Assembly (NCBI GenBank): GCA_034437455.1
Contig: DAOTUB010000371.1
Coordinates: 1-64,000 of the forward strand
Length of the DNA stretch: 64,000 bases
Source of the DNA: DAOTUB01 sp034437455
GTDB lineage: Bacteria; Chloroflexota; Anaerolineae; B4-G1
Direction of reading: 5' to 3'
The notes beneath the pieces are model-generated. The model was not told where the DNA came from. It searched no databases and was given only the letters and a program-made list of their open reading frames with translations. The position numbers and the translations under genes were made by a program. Below, piece after piece: positions 37,702 through 47,600 of the stretch; the first letter of the stretch is position 1; each line of letters begins with the position of its first letter.

Positions 37702-40119
37702 TCACTGTTCAGCCGGATGCTCCAGCGGCAAGCTCATGGTGAACGTAGAACCCTTTCCATATTCACTTTCCACCCAGATCTCGCCCCCATGCATCTCTAT
37801 GAACTCCTTGCTCAAGGCCAGTCCCAGTCCGGCCCCGTTTGGCCGGCGCCCGTTCTCCAGCGAGCCTTGTTCGAATCGATCAAAAATGCACGCCAGGTCT
37901 TGAGCAGCGATGCCCGTCCCTGTATCGCTCACACTGATCAACACCTGGTGGTCATCAGGCCAGGCCCGCACCGTGATGCTTCCTTGCTCGGTGAACTTGG
38001 CTGCGTTGGTCAGGAGCTTGAGCAACACCTGCCGGATGCGAACTGCGTCGGCCTGCACCAGCGGCAACTCAGGGAGGATCTCTTGGCGCAACTCGACGTC
38101 CTTGTCGCGCACCAGAGCGCTGGTCGTGGCCAACACGCTCTTGATGACCTCCGCCAGATCCAATTCCTGGAATTGTAGCTCCATCAAGCCCGCTTCGATC
38201 TGCGAGATGTCCAGCAGGTCGTTGATCAGACCCAACAGGTGCTGGCTGTTGGCGTAAATGATCTGAAGATCCTCGCGCTGTTGGTCGTTTATAGGGCCAT
38301 CCAACCCCTTGAGGATCAGGCGGGAAAACCCGGTGATGTTCGTCAGCGGCTCGCGCAGTTCGTGGCTCATATGAGCCAGGAAGCGAGAGCGGAATTCCTC
38401 AGTCTCGCGCAAACGACGGGCCGTCTCTTGCTCCTTCTTGTAAATCCGCGCATTCTCCAGGGCGATGACGATCTGGTTGGCCACGTTCTGCAAGACAGAT
38501 ACGTCGTCGTCGTCAAAGCTCCTGGTATCCAGAATGTCGAGCATGCCAATGACCTGATCGCCCAACTTGAGCGGCAGCGCTGCCTCCGCGCAGATGTAGG
38601 GGGAACCAAATTCCTTTGGTCCATGCCCTACATCCCAGTGCATAATGCACGGCTGGCCCGTCCGCACGGCCTCTCCAATCGCGCCCTCTTCTTCGAGCAA
38701 CACCGGTTCTGCTTTGACCGCCGCTATCTTTTTCCCGCCGCCTGTCGCCTCGCGGAGCAACGCTCGCTCGCCGCTGTCGTCCAAAAGATAGATACCCACG
38801 TAGGAATAGGAAAAGAGATCGTGCACCAACCGCACCACCTCTTGTAGCAATTGATCGGGCTCCAGGATCGAGGTGACGACCTGGCTGGCCTCGACGGTAG
38901 CGGCAAGCTGGATAGCTCGCCGTTGAATCTGGTAGTTGGCCCTCTGCAAGAGGGCTGTACGTTGGGCGACCTTCGCCTCCAGATCGTTGTACAGGCTCTC
39001 CAGTTCCGCCGCCATGCGATTGAACACGTGCGCCAGGATACCGATCTCGTCCCTCGAAAACGTCGCGATGGGCACGCGCTGCTCCAGATCGCCTCTGGCG
39101 ATGTTGAGGGCCGACTCGGTCAACTTTACGACCGGGCGCGTGATCTGCCGCGTCACCACCGAGGCAATGATGGTCGTGATGAGCGCCACCACGAGAGTGG
39201 CGCCTATGATCGCAGCCGTGACGGCATCGGTCACGACAAAGGCCTCCTCCTGAGTTTGCTCCGCCACCAACGCCAGCTCCAGCTCCGGTATCCAGCGGTA
39301 AACGCCGATGACGGGGACACTGTCATAGTTCTCGTAAAGCCCCTCGCTCGCCTCGCCAGCCAGGGCGGATTCGATGGCCATACTGCTCACCACCTGCCCC
39401 TGAGGTAACGCCATTCCATCGGCATCTACCAGATACACCTCGCCCGTCTCTCCCAGTTCGCCCACCGTTTGCAGCCCATCGGCCAGGCCGCTCAAGTTGA
39501 TCTGACCGAGCAGCGTTCCCAGCACCTCGTCGTTCTGGCCGACGACGCGGTGAGCGACCACCGCTCCCACCTCGGCGGTCGGATCGAGCGTGACAAACTG
39601 AAAACCAATATCTTCTCCCGGTCTAAACGTGGGGGTATGCTCCGCCGAAGAGCCTTCCATCTGTGGATCGGTAGAGACCAACACCTGCCCCTTGAGATCG
39701 AGTACGGACAAACGGCGGAAAGCCGCCCCCTGCTCCAGAACGGCGCGCAACTGGGCGCGCATTACATCACGAGCATCACCGTCGCTCTGTTCAGAGTCTG
39801 ACGAAGGATTGGCGGCGTTAGCCGTCAGCGCGCTGATGTGTTCTTGAGTGGTGGGCATAGCCGCCAGAAACATCAGGCCCGCAGCGCGGTTTTCGATCCA
39901 TTGGCGAACCTGTGTTTCCATCATCGCGGCCACAGAGGATAGATTGCGAGTGGTAACCTGTTGAATATCGCGCCGCTCGCGCTGAGTGGCATACCAACTG
40001 AGCGCGCTCAGCGGCACGATTGCCAGGATGAGAAAGGCGGTCAGTAGAGTCCTGCCAAGTCCGCCGCGCATCCCGGTGGTTGGGATCCGAGGTCGTTCCG
40101 TTGATTCTGGCGACACCAT
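37702..40119 (-). CDS. dCache-HAMP-GAF sensor histidine kinase
   Basis: Of 805 residues, TM1 (about 24-43) and TM2 (about 300-322) enclose a periplasmic dCache-like domain (about 50-295, with FRRLSVLDLKGQVLVSTDP and GETGEVYLVDADG). HAMP (about 323-378), a GAF (about 405-570, with YVGIYLLDDSGER), HisKA and HATPase_c (N box KLLTNAAKF, G boxes DTGTGIA and GAGLGLAL) follow. The phosphorylation motif is SHELREPLTN: Glu replaces the Thr/Asn four positions after His, a position linked to phosphatase activity in HisKA kinases. It lacks a receiver, so the two free receivers encoded just upstream are likely targets. Only a weak ribosome site precedes ATG 40119. Confidence 0.9.
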   Translation of the reverse strand: MVSPESTERPRIPTTGMRGGLGRTLLTAFLILAIVPLSALSWYATQRERRDIQQVTTRNLSSVAAMMETQVRQWIENRAAGLMFLAAMPTTQEHISALTANAANPSSDSEQSDGDARDVMRAQLRAVLEQGAAFRRLSVLDLKGQVLVSTDPQMEGSSAEHTPTFRPGEDIGFQFVTLDPTAEVGAVVAHRVVGQNDEVLGTLLGQINLSGLADGLQTVGELGETGEVYLVDADGMALPQGQVVSSMAIESALAGEASEGLYENYDSVPVIGVYRWIPELELALVAEQTQEEAFVVTDAVTAAIIGATLVVALITTIIASVVTRQITRPVVKLTESALNIARGDLEQRVPIATFSRDEIGILAHVFNRMAAELESLYNDLEAKVAQRTALLQRANYQIQRRAIQLAATVEASQVVTSILEPDQLLQEVVRLVHDLFSYSYVGIYLLDDSGERALLREATGGGKKIAAVKAEPVLLEEEGAIGEAVRTGQPCIMHWDVGHGPKEFGSPYICAEAALPLKLGDQVIGMLDILDTRSFDDDDVSVLQNVANQIVIALENARIYKKEQETARRLRETEEFRSRFLAHMSHELREPLTNITGFSRLILKGLDGPINDQQREDLQIIYANSQHLLGLINDLLDISQIEAGLMELQFQELDLAEVIKSVLATTSALVRDKDVELRQEILPELPLVQADAVRIRQVLLKLLTNAAKFTEQGSITVRAWPDDHQVLISVSDTGTGIAAQDLACIFDRFEQGSLENGRRPNGAGLGLALSKEFIEMHGGEIWVESEYGKGSTFTMSLPLEHPAEQ

Positions 40120-40152
40120 AGCACATCATCCAACTCTTCCCTGACGCCTCGA

Positions 40153-40563
40153 TCACTCCAGTTCCCAGATACTCTCTCCCTGGAGAATGCGGCGAATCTG
40201 GTTCGGGAAGCGATCGGGGTCGAGCGGCTTGCCGATGAAGCCATCGAAGCCGGCGCTGCGAGCACGTTCCATATTACTGGCAGAGGCATCGGCGGTTACT
40301 GCGACGACACGAGTATCCTTAAAGCGCGGGTGAGCGCGCAACTTGTCCAGGGCTGCATAGCCATCCGCCTCCGGTAAAAAGATATCCATCAGGATCAAAT
40401 CAAGCTGTGGAAGCGTCTCTGCGAATTCCAAAATCTGCCAGCCAGACGCTTTCCATTCACAATTCTTTACGCCCAGATAAGCCAGCAGACGCGCGATGAG
40501 CACAAAATTCTGAAAATTATCTTCAATGACGAGGATTACGGCATCTTGAGGTCGCACGCTCAT
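40153..40563 (-). CDS. Single-domain response regulator (REC only)
   Basis: This 136-residue receiver starts at ATG 40563 after GTGAGGTCATTT. VILVIEDN carries the acidic pair, DLILMDIFLP the phospho-acceptor Asp, VVAVTAD the conserved Thr and GFIGKPLD the Lys. The fold is complete, with no output domain, like DivK/CheY-type regulators. It sits between another receiver (eight bases upstream) and the histidine kinase (33 bases downstream). It could be a phosphate shuttle or act through protein contact. Confidence 0.9.
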   Translation of the reverse strand: MSVRPQDAVILVIEDNFQNFVLIARLLAYLGVKNCEWKASGWQILEFAETLPQLDLILMDIFLPEADGYAALDKLRAHPRFKDTRVVAVTADASASNMERARSAGFDGFIGKPLDPDRFPNQIRRILQGESIWELE

Positions 40564-40571
40564 AAATGACC

Positions 40572-40952
40572 TCACTCGCAACTTTTTTGCAGCGCTGCTT
40601 TGATCTGCATGGGTAGCCGGTCTATGTCGAGAGGTTTCGGAATATAGCCATCGCAGCCCGCCGCCAGGGTGCGCTCTCGATCTCCTTTCATCACATTGGC
40701 TGTGACGGCCAGGATGGGAACTTTTTGCAGTCCTGGTGTATCCCGGAAACGCCTGGCCAGGTCATAACCATCCATCTCTGGAAGATTGATATCCAACAGA
40801 ATCAGATCGGGTTGTTGTTGAATAGCGATCTCGAGCCCGGTCATACCGTCGGCCGCTTCCAAGATCGAGAATCCCTCAGCCTCCAGGACCCGCTTCACCA
40901 GCAATCGATTCTCAGGGTTGTCCTCTATGTAGAGGATACAAGTATTGCTCAT
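40572..40952 (-). CDS. Single-domain response regulator (DivK-like REC)
   Basis: First gene of the sensory block, 126 residues. ATG 40952 follows AAAGGGGGACTC; an upstream frame start has no such site. Motifs are ILYIEDNPEN, DLILLDINLPEMDGYDL, ILAVTANVMKGD and GYIPKPLD, strongly like DivK-class receivers. It has no output domain. It begins about 45 bases after the predicted transcription start and is paired with a second receiver, suggesting a two-step or branched relay. Confidence 0.91.
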   Translation of the reverse strand: MSNTCILYIEDNPENRLLVKRVLEAEGFSILEAADGMTGLEIAIQQQPDLILLDINLPEMDGYDLARRFRDTPGLQKVPILAVTANVMKGDRERTLAAGCDGYIPKPLDIDRLPMQIKAALQKSCE

Positions 40953-41003
40953 GAGTCCCCCTTTGGGATCTGCGCTCAATCAATTGATAAGTCTTTTGTT
41001 CAG

Positions 41004-41032
41004 ATTATATCAGATTTGATAGCTAGTGACAA
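41004..41032 (-). promoter_or_regulatory. Strong sigma70-like promoter of the 34-kb sensory operon
   Basis: On the minus strand TTGTCA (41027-41032), exactly 17 bases, then TATAAT (41004-41009). The predicted start is about 40997. It is the only comparably good promoter I saw for the whole minus-strand block down to 7.1 kb, whose genes are packed with gaps of 0 to about 110 bases. Confidence 0.75.
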
Positions 41033-41040
41033 GAAAGCTG

Positions 41041-41059
41041 TGTTACAGAACTGTTACAG
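41041..41059 (-). promoter_or_regulatory. Direct-repeat operator upstream of the operon promoter
   Basis: TGTTACAG occurs twice (41041-41048 and 41052-41059) with 11-bp periodicity, eight bases upstream of the -35 hexamer of the minus-strand promoter. Direct repeats of about 7 bp spaced one helical turn apart next to a -35 are the usual layout for OmpR/PhoB-family activators. Which protein binds is unknown; no such regulator is encoded in the window. The site also lies about 65 bp upstream of the -35 of the divergent + strand gene. Confidence 0.5.
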
Positions 41060-41124
41060 TCTGGGGTCTGCTGCTCAACGGCCTTATCGTGTATTTTACA
41101 ACCGCAGGGACAAAGGCTCTCAAG

Positions 41125-41153
41125 TTGTGCAATATACCGGAGTGTGGTTTAAT
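41125..41153 (+). promoter_or_regulatory. Promoter of the GIY-YIG/Nudix gene, possibly leaderless
   Basis: TTGTGC (41125-41130), a 17-base spacer and TTTAAT (41148-41153). The -10 ends only nine bases before ATG 41163, so the transcript would begin at or within a few bases of the start codon. The -10 is imperfect. Confidence 0.5.
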
Positions 41154-41162
41154 AGAAGAGCT

Positions 41163-41981
41163 ATGCAAACACGTGATTGGTTTCTCTATGTGCTGCGCTG
41201 CGCCGACGACACGCTCTACACCGGCATCACCACCGATCTGAAGCGAAGAATAGCCGAGCACAACAAAGGCCGAGGGGCGCGCTACACGGCGGCTCGTCGG
41301 CCCGCGAAACTCATCGGCGCCTACCGCTTCCCCGACCGAAGCGCAGCGCAGCGGGCCGAGGCTCGCTTCAAACGCCTGTCCCGGACGCGAAAGCTACAGT
41401 TGGTCGCGCGAGAGCTTTCCTTCGAGGGCGCGGCTTTCTACCACGACGAGCGCGTCCCTGACGCCGCACGGGCCTCCGTTCGCTTCTGTTCTCACTGTGG
41501 AGGTTTGCTGAAGCTCGTCCGTTCCCAAGACGAGAGGGCGCACCAGGTCTGCGCTGCCTGCGGGCGCGTCCACTATCGCAATGCCAAGCCCTGTGCCGGC
41601 GCTTTGATCGCGCGGGATGGCCGCCTGTTGCTGGTCAAGCGCGCCATCCAGCCTTTCCTGAGCTATTGGGACATCCCCGGCGGCTTTTTGGAGGAGGACG
41701 AGCACCCCGAAGCAGGAGCCATCCGCGAGGCGCTGGAGGAGACCGGACTGGAGATACAGGTAACCGACCTGCTCGGCTTTTACGTGGATCGTTACGGCGA
41801 CGAGGGAGATTATTGCCTGAACATCTATTTCCTGGCTGAGGTCACAGGTGGGCAAGAAAGTCCCGCCGACGATGCAGCCGAGTTGGCATGGTTCGCCCCC
41901 GATGAATTGCCCGATCAGATCGCCTTCGACCACGCCTGCGAGGTACTGGACGACTGGGCGCGGTGGATGAAGGCATGCTGA
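41163..41981 (+). CDS. GIY-YIG endonuclease domain fused to zinc-ribbon Nudix hydrolase
   Basis: This 272-residue fusion has no frameshift. Residues 1-85 are a compact GIY-YIG domain of the YhbQ/UPF0213 type: WFLYVLRCADDTLYTGITTD, then RRIAEHNKGRGARYT and the helix with ARFKRLSRTRK. Residues of about 105-272 are a Nudix hydrolase. A zinc ribbon (CSHCGG and CAACG) leads into the Nudix box, which fits GX5EX7REUXEEXGU exactly (GFLEEDEHPEAG, then REALEETGL). The first part would cut or bind DNA; the second hydrolyses nucleoside-diphosphate derivatives. Combined, they suggest nucleotide or DNA damage handling, which is inference. A longer upstream frame exists but starts inside the divergent operon. 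Confidence 0.88.
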   Translation: MQTRDWFLYVLRCADDTLYTGITTDLKRRIAEHNKGRGARYTAARRPAKLIGAYRFPDRSAAQRAEARFKRLSRTRKLQLVARELSFEGAAFYHDERVPDAARASVRFCSHCGGLLKLVRSQDERAHQVCAACGRVHYRNAKPCAGALIARDGRLLLVKRAIQPFLSYWDIPGGFLEEDEHPEAGAIREALEETGLEIQVTDLLGFYVDRYGDEGDYCLNIYFLAEVTGGQESPADDAAELAWFAPDELPDQIAFDHACEVLDDWARWMKAC

Positions 41982-41996
41982 AAACCGATTCTGTTT

Positions 41997-42169
41997 GTAA
42001 CTGCTCAGCCTGCGCCGGTCGAGTAGGCCTTCGGGCCATATCGAGACCAAGCAGGCGGCCCATGTGGGCAAAATCAACTGCAAAAGCTGCTCGCTTGGTT
42101 TCGATACGCCGCCACAAAAAGCGTGGCGGCTACTCAACCGGCGTTCGCCTCAATGACCTGAGCAGTTAC
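41997..42169. repeat. 173-bp nested inverted-repeat element
   Basis: The ends are perfect 12-bp inverted repeats, GTAACTGCTCAG (41997-42008) and CTGAGCAGTTAC (42158-42169). Inside are a second pair (CCGGTCGAGTAG against CTACTCAACCGG), a third (TATCGAGACCAAGC against GCTTGGTTTCGATA) and a perfect 8-bp hairpin (GCCGCCAC/GTGGCGGC, 42108-42130). No open frame looks real in it. It fills the gap between the Nudix fusion gene and the GT2 promoter. A MITE-like element or a folded RNA are both possible. Confidence 0.75.
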
Positions 42170-42175
42170 TTCTGT

Positions 42176-42204
42176 TTGACCCTCCAAATCCTTTATGTTA
42201 GAAT
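42176..42204 (+). promoter_or_regulatory. Promoter of the glycosyltransferase pair
   Basis: TTGACC (42176-42181), 17 bases, TAGAAT (42199-42204). It begins seven bases after the end of the 173-bp repeat. The leader of about 60 bases holds a small CCAGG/CCTGG hairpin (42213-42229). Confidence 0.65.
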
Positions 42205-42269
42205 GTCGGGTACCAGGCGGAAAACCTGGATTGTTAATTGAGGCATCAGCGAGGACCTAAGCCCAAACA

Positions 42270-43187
42270 ATGCTTGACTTGGGGATCGTCGTCACCAGCT
42301 ACAATACCCGCGACCTGCTGCGTACCTGCCTGCGCTCCGTCTATGCCAGCGCCCGTCATCGAGCGGGAGGCGAATTCACGTTCGAGGTCTGCGTCGTGGA
42401 CGACGCCTCCTCCGATGGCAGCGCCGAGATGGTCGCCGCCGAGTTCCCCCAGGCGCACCTGATCGCCAACACCGAGAACGTCGGCTACCCCACCGCCAAC
42501 AACCAGGGCCTCCGCGCCTTGGGCTTTGCCGACTCTCCAGGTGAGTCCTCTCACCGCCCTCGCTTCGCGCTGCTTTTGAACTCGGACACCGAACTCCCGC
42601 CAGACGCGCTGGCGCAGATGCTGGACTTTATGGCCGAGCGCCCTGACGCCGGGGCCGCTGGCCCCAAGATCGTGCTCCACGATGGATCTCTCGACCTGGC
42701 CTGCCGGCGCTCGTTCCCCACACCAGAGGTTTCCTTCTACCACATGGCGGGTCTCTCGCGCCTCTTTCCACACAGCCCGCGCTTTGGTCGCTACAATCTC
42801 ACCTATCTCGACCCCGATCTCGTCACCGAGGTGGATTCCGTCGTCGGGGCGTTCATGCTGGTGCGGGCGGCGACCATCGCCCAGGTCGGCTTGATGGACG
42901 AACAGTTCTTTATGTACGGGGAGGATCTGGATTGGGCTTATCGCATCAAGGAGGCCGGCTGGAAGATCTATTATAATCCGGCGGTGACGGTGCTGCATGT
43001 CAAGAAAGCGTCCACACGCCAGAACCCCCGGGCGCAGGTCGAGTTCTATCGCGCGATGGACATCTTTTACCGCAAGCACTATGCGGCGCAGACTCCCCGG
43101 TGGCTCCACGCGCTCATCGTCAGCGCCATTTCGCTGCGGCAGACGCTCGAGCAGCTACGGCTCGCCCTCGCCTCGACCAAAGGATGA
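42270..43187 (+). CDS. Family 2 glycosyltransferase (rhamnosyltransferase-like)
   Basis: This 305-residue GT-A enzyme begins LDLGIVVTSYNTRDLL, the nucleotide-sugar-binding start of GT2. VVDDASSDGSAEM is the first Asp motif, ALLLNSDTELPPDAL the DxD-like motif and FFMYGEDLDWAYRIKEAGW the acceptor/catalytic ED region. It resembles WbbL-type transferases that add a sugar to a lipid-linked glycan. No membrane helix is obvious. The stop overlaps an ATG of the next frame, and the next gene's likely GTG lies 15 bases downstream, so they form one operon. Confidence 0.88.
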   Translation: MLDLGIVVTSYNTRDLLRTCLRSVYASARHRAGGEFTFEVCVVDDASSDGSAEMVAAEFPQAHLIANTENVGYPTANNQGLRALGFADSPGESSHRPRFALLLNSDTELPPDALAQMLDFMAERPDAGAAGPKIVLHDGSLDLACRRSFPTPEVSFYHMAGLSRLFPHSPRFGRYNLTYLDPDLVTEVDSVVGAFMLVRAATIAQVGLMDEQFFMYGEDLDWAYRIKEAGWKIYYNPAVTVLHVKKASTRQNPRAQVEFYRAMDIFYRKHYAAQTPRWLHALIVSAISLRQTLEQLRLALASTKG

Positions 43188-43201
43188 CGGGAGGTTATCT
43201 C

Positions 43202-44620
<1,419 letters not shown>

Positions 44621-44628
44621 AAGAAGCC

Positions 44629-47600
44629 TCAGGGCAGCGCGATGCCGTCAGGGAGGATCAGACGGTCGCCGGGCAGTGGATCGCCCTGCCTATCGAGCGC
44701 CGAGAGGCGCTGGTCCGTTTGGGAAGGGACGTACCAGCCGACCGCCAGCTCGTAGCGACCATCCGGCACATCCTCCAGCGAAAGGTTCACCTCGTCCGAG
44801 ATGACCTCGCCGGGCGCCCATATCCCGGTGGGGTAGGTAAACCCTCGGGGCATCGTGTCCACCTGCGCCACAGGCCGACCCGTTGTGGGGTCGGCCACGT
44901 GGACGAAGAGCATATAGTGCTGGTCGGGTACCTCCAGCGCCCGCCAATAGAGCGTCAGCCGCAGATCATTTCCGTCTCGTTTCAAATCGTAGCCCGCCAG
45001 TTCGATCATGCCGCCAAAGCTGGCTTCTATCTCCCGTTGCATCGGCGGCAGCTCCCAGACCCGCTCGCGCCCTCGCACGCGCACCGGCTGCGGGAATGTG
45101 TAATGGCCCAACGATGCGCCATCGACAGGATCTTGTAACGCAAGCGAGAGGATGTAATCGCCCGGTGGAGCGGTGGGTGAGACAGGCAGGGCGGCACGCC
45201 CGGCAATCCAAGCTCCAGCAGGCCAGCCAGTCGGCGACGAGCCGGGAGCCAGTGGCAACGTCCCATAGAGGCCGTTGCCACTATGGAGCAGTGCGGCGCT
45301 GACGCTTTCCTCCTTCATCTCCAACCGCCACTCGGCGACATAGTCCCTGGAGGGCGGCGCGACCGCCAGCCAGTACGCGGTTACACGTAATGTCTCTCCT
45401 TGCCGGACGTGCTCTGGCGCTTCCAGACGGCTCAGCGCTATTTCGTCTCCAAAGTGGACGACGACCGGCGCGTCGGGACGCAAAGCGACCTCAGAAAGCG
45501 ATACGGAGTATGCGAATTCTTCCACAGATTCCCGGGTCGCCGCGCGGTAGAGACTCACGGTAAAGGTGTATTCGTCGCCGGGCGGCGTACCTGCTGGCAA
45601 CGAGACGATGTGGCGATCGTGGATAAGATGATCAATTGGCCACAAACTGGTGGGCAAAAAACCATAGCCAGGTTGGGTATCGTAGCTCGTTTGATTTTTC
45701 GGACGCGCCCACTCGTTTCCGGCCGGGTCGGTCACTCGCAGATTAAGCCCGTAATTGGCGGCGACCGGGCGGGCGGCGGACCAGGTGAGTTGCACGTCGA
45801 GTTGATCGGGCGCGAGCTGTGCGATCTCGATAGCGTGCAGCCGCAGCGCGTCGTCAGCGAACGTGTCGCTCACGGGATGTTCGGCTGCTCTTTCCCCCTC
45901 GCCCACCCACACCGGCCGCAGGTAGATCGAGGCTTCCTCCAACCGAATCAAGTACAAGCCTGGAGCCGCGTCGCGAGGGATGGACAACTCCAGTATAGTG
46001 CTTCCCAACCAAGGAACAACCAAAGATATGCCTGGCCGCAATTGGGCGGTGGCTGTCGCCACCGCGGGCAGCGCATCGTTGCGGATCGCCGCTGGCGAGA
46101 CCAGGCTCAGCGTCACGCTGTTCCCTCCTTGCCACGCCTCCCAATCGAGCGTCACTTGCAGCGTCTCTCCGGGCACAAGCCGCTCGGCGCTGTAGCGATA
46201 GCCGGTCATCCCCCACCCGGCGAAATCCATGCCGCCAGGGTTGTGGTGCAGATACGGCATCTCGTCAAAGTCCATCGTCAGGTCAGCGTCATCGGCGGCA
46301 GCGATGCGAGTGCTAAAGGCGATCAGCAATACAAGCAGAATAATCAGACCCACGAAGCAAGAAACTAAAGGTAAGAACTGGCCTATACCCCGTATCCTGC
46401 CTCTTGCCTCTCGCCGCCACCCAACCACCCACAGTCCTGCCAGGATCAACGCTGTGACCGACGATGTCAACTCGGCTGCCAGCCGCAGTGGGGTGCGGCC
46501 CAGCCACATCGTGACAGTGTGCTCTCCGGCGGGGACCCGCACTGTGAGATAGCCAGAATCGGGCGCTGGCTTTATCTCGACAGGCGCGCCATCCACCGTC
46601 GCCCGCCAGCCGGGCCAATAGTAGAGCGGGAAGGCGACCTCTGCGCCATCTACACCGGTCTCGACCATCCAGACGCGGCGAATCGGTTCGTGTGTGATTT
46701 CCTCCGCCCCCGTCAGCTCTCCGCTGAGCGGGATGGCCCGTGGAGGAGCCGTGGGATCGAACAGAGCCGGGCCGATGTAGGGACGTGGCTTCACCCAGCG
46801 GGGCAACCACTCGTGACGGATAGTCGAGCCGATGTTGCCGGTAAACAGTTCGTACAGTTGCAACCGCTCCACCGTGACCTCGTCGGCGGTGATGGGCAAG
46901 TACTCGGGTTGGAGGCCAGCCAGCCCCGCTACTATCAGGAGGGTTGCCAGGACAATAGCGACGATCCACGCCCGCCCCCCCTCTGTCCCCTCCAACGGGA
47001 GGGAGGTCTCATTATCTTTCCCTCCCGTTGGGGGGAATGTAAGGGAGGGGATTGCGCCGATGAGAAGCGCGGCGAAAAACGCCTGCACCGACAAGAACCG
47101 CCACGGAAACTGGACGATTTGTAACCAGGGTACGCGATCCCACAAGGGTCGGGAGAGGGGAGTGACAAGCCAAGTACTGAGCGCCAGACCGAGAATTGCG
47201 TATGGCAAGCGTGATCTTCTGGCGATCAGGAGAACGATCCCACCCAGCACCAAGATCGCCTGTACCAATCCCATCGCAAAGGGCGTCGTATCACTGGCAT
47301 GGGTATAATCAAAGACGAGTTTGGGTTGTACCAGATCCATCTCGCGAAAGTGATTGGCGTAAAAAAAGTAGCCGGTGGTCTGGGCAGTCATTTGGACATG
47401 GTCAAGCTCGGCCAGGGAAGGGAGGAAGAACCAGGCTGAAAGCAGCAAACTAATGAACAATGAAACAATCAACAATGAACAATAAGGAAGCAACATCTTG
47501 CCAGCTTTGAGCCGTGAAGCGTGAAACACCGCATAGAGCAAGATGAATGGGGAAAAGATAAAGGCGGATAGATTATGCGTGACGATCAGAGCGGCGTAAG

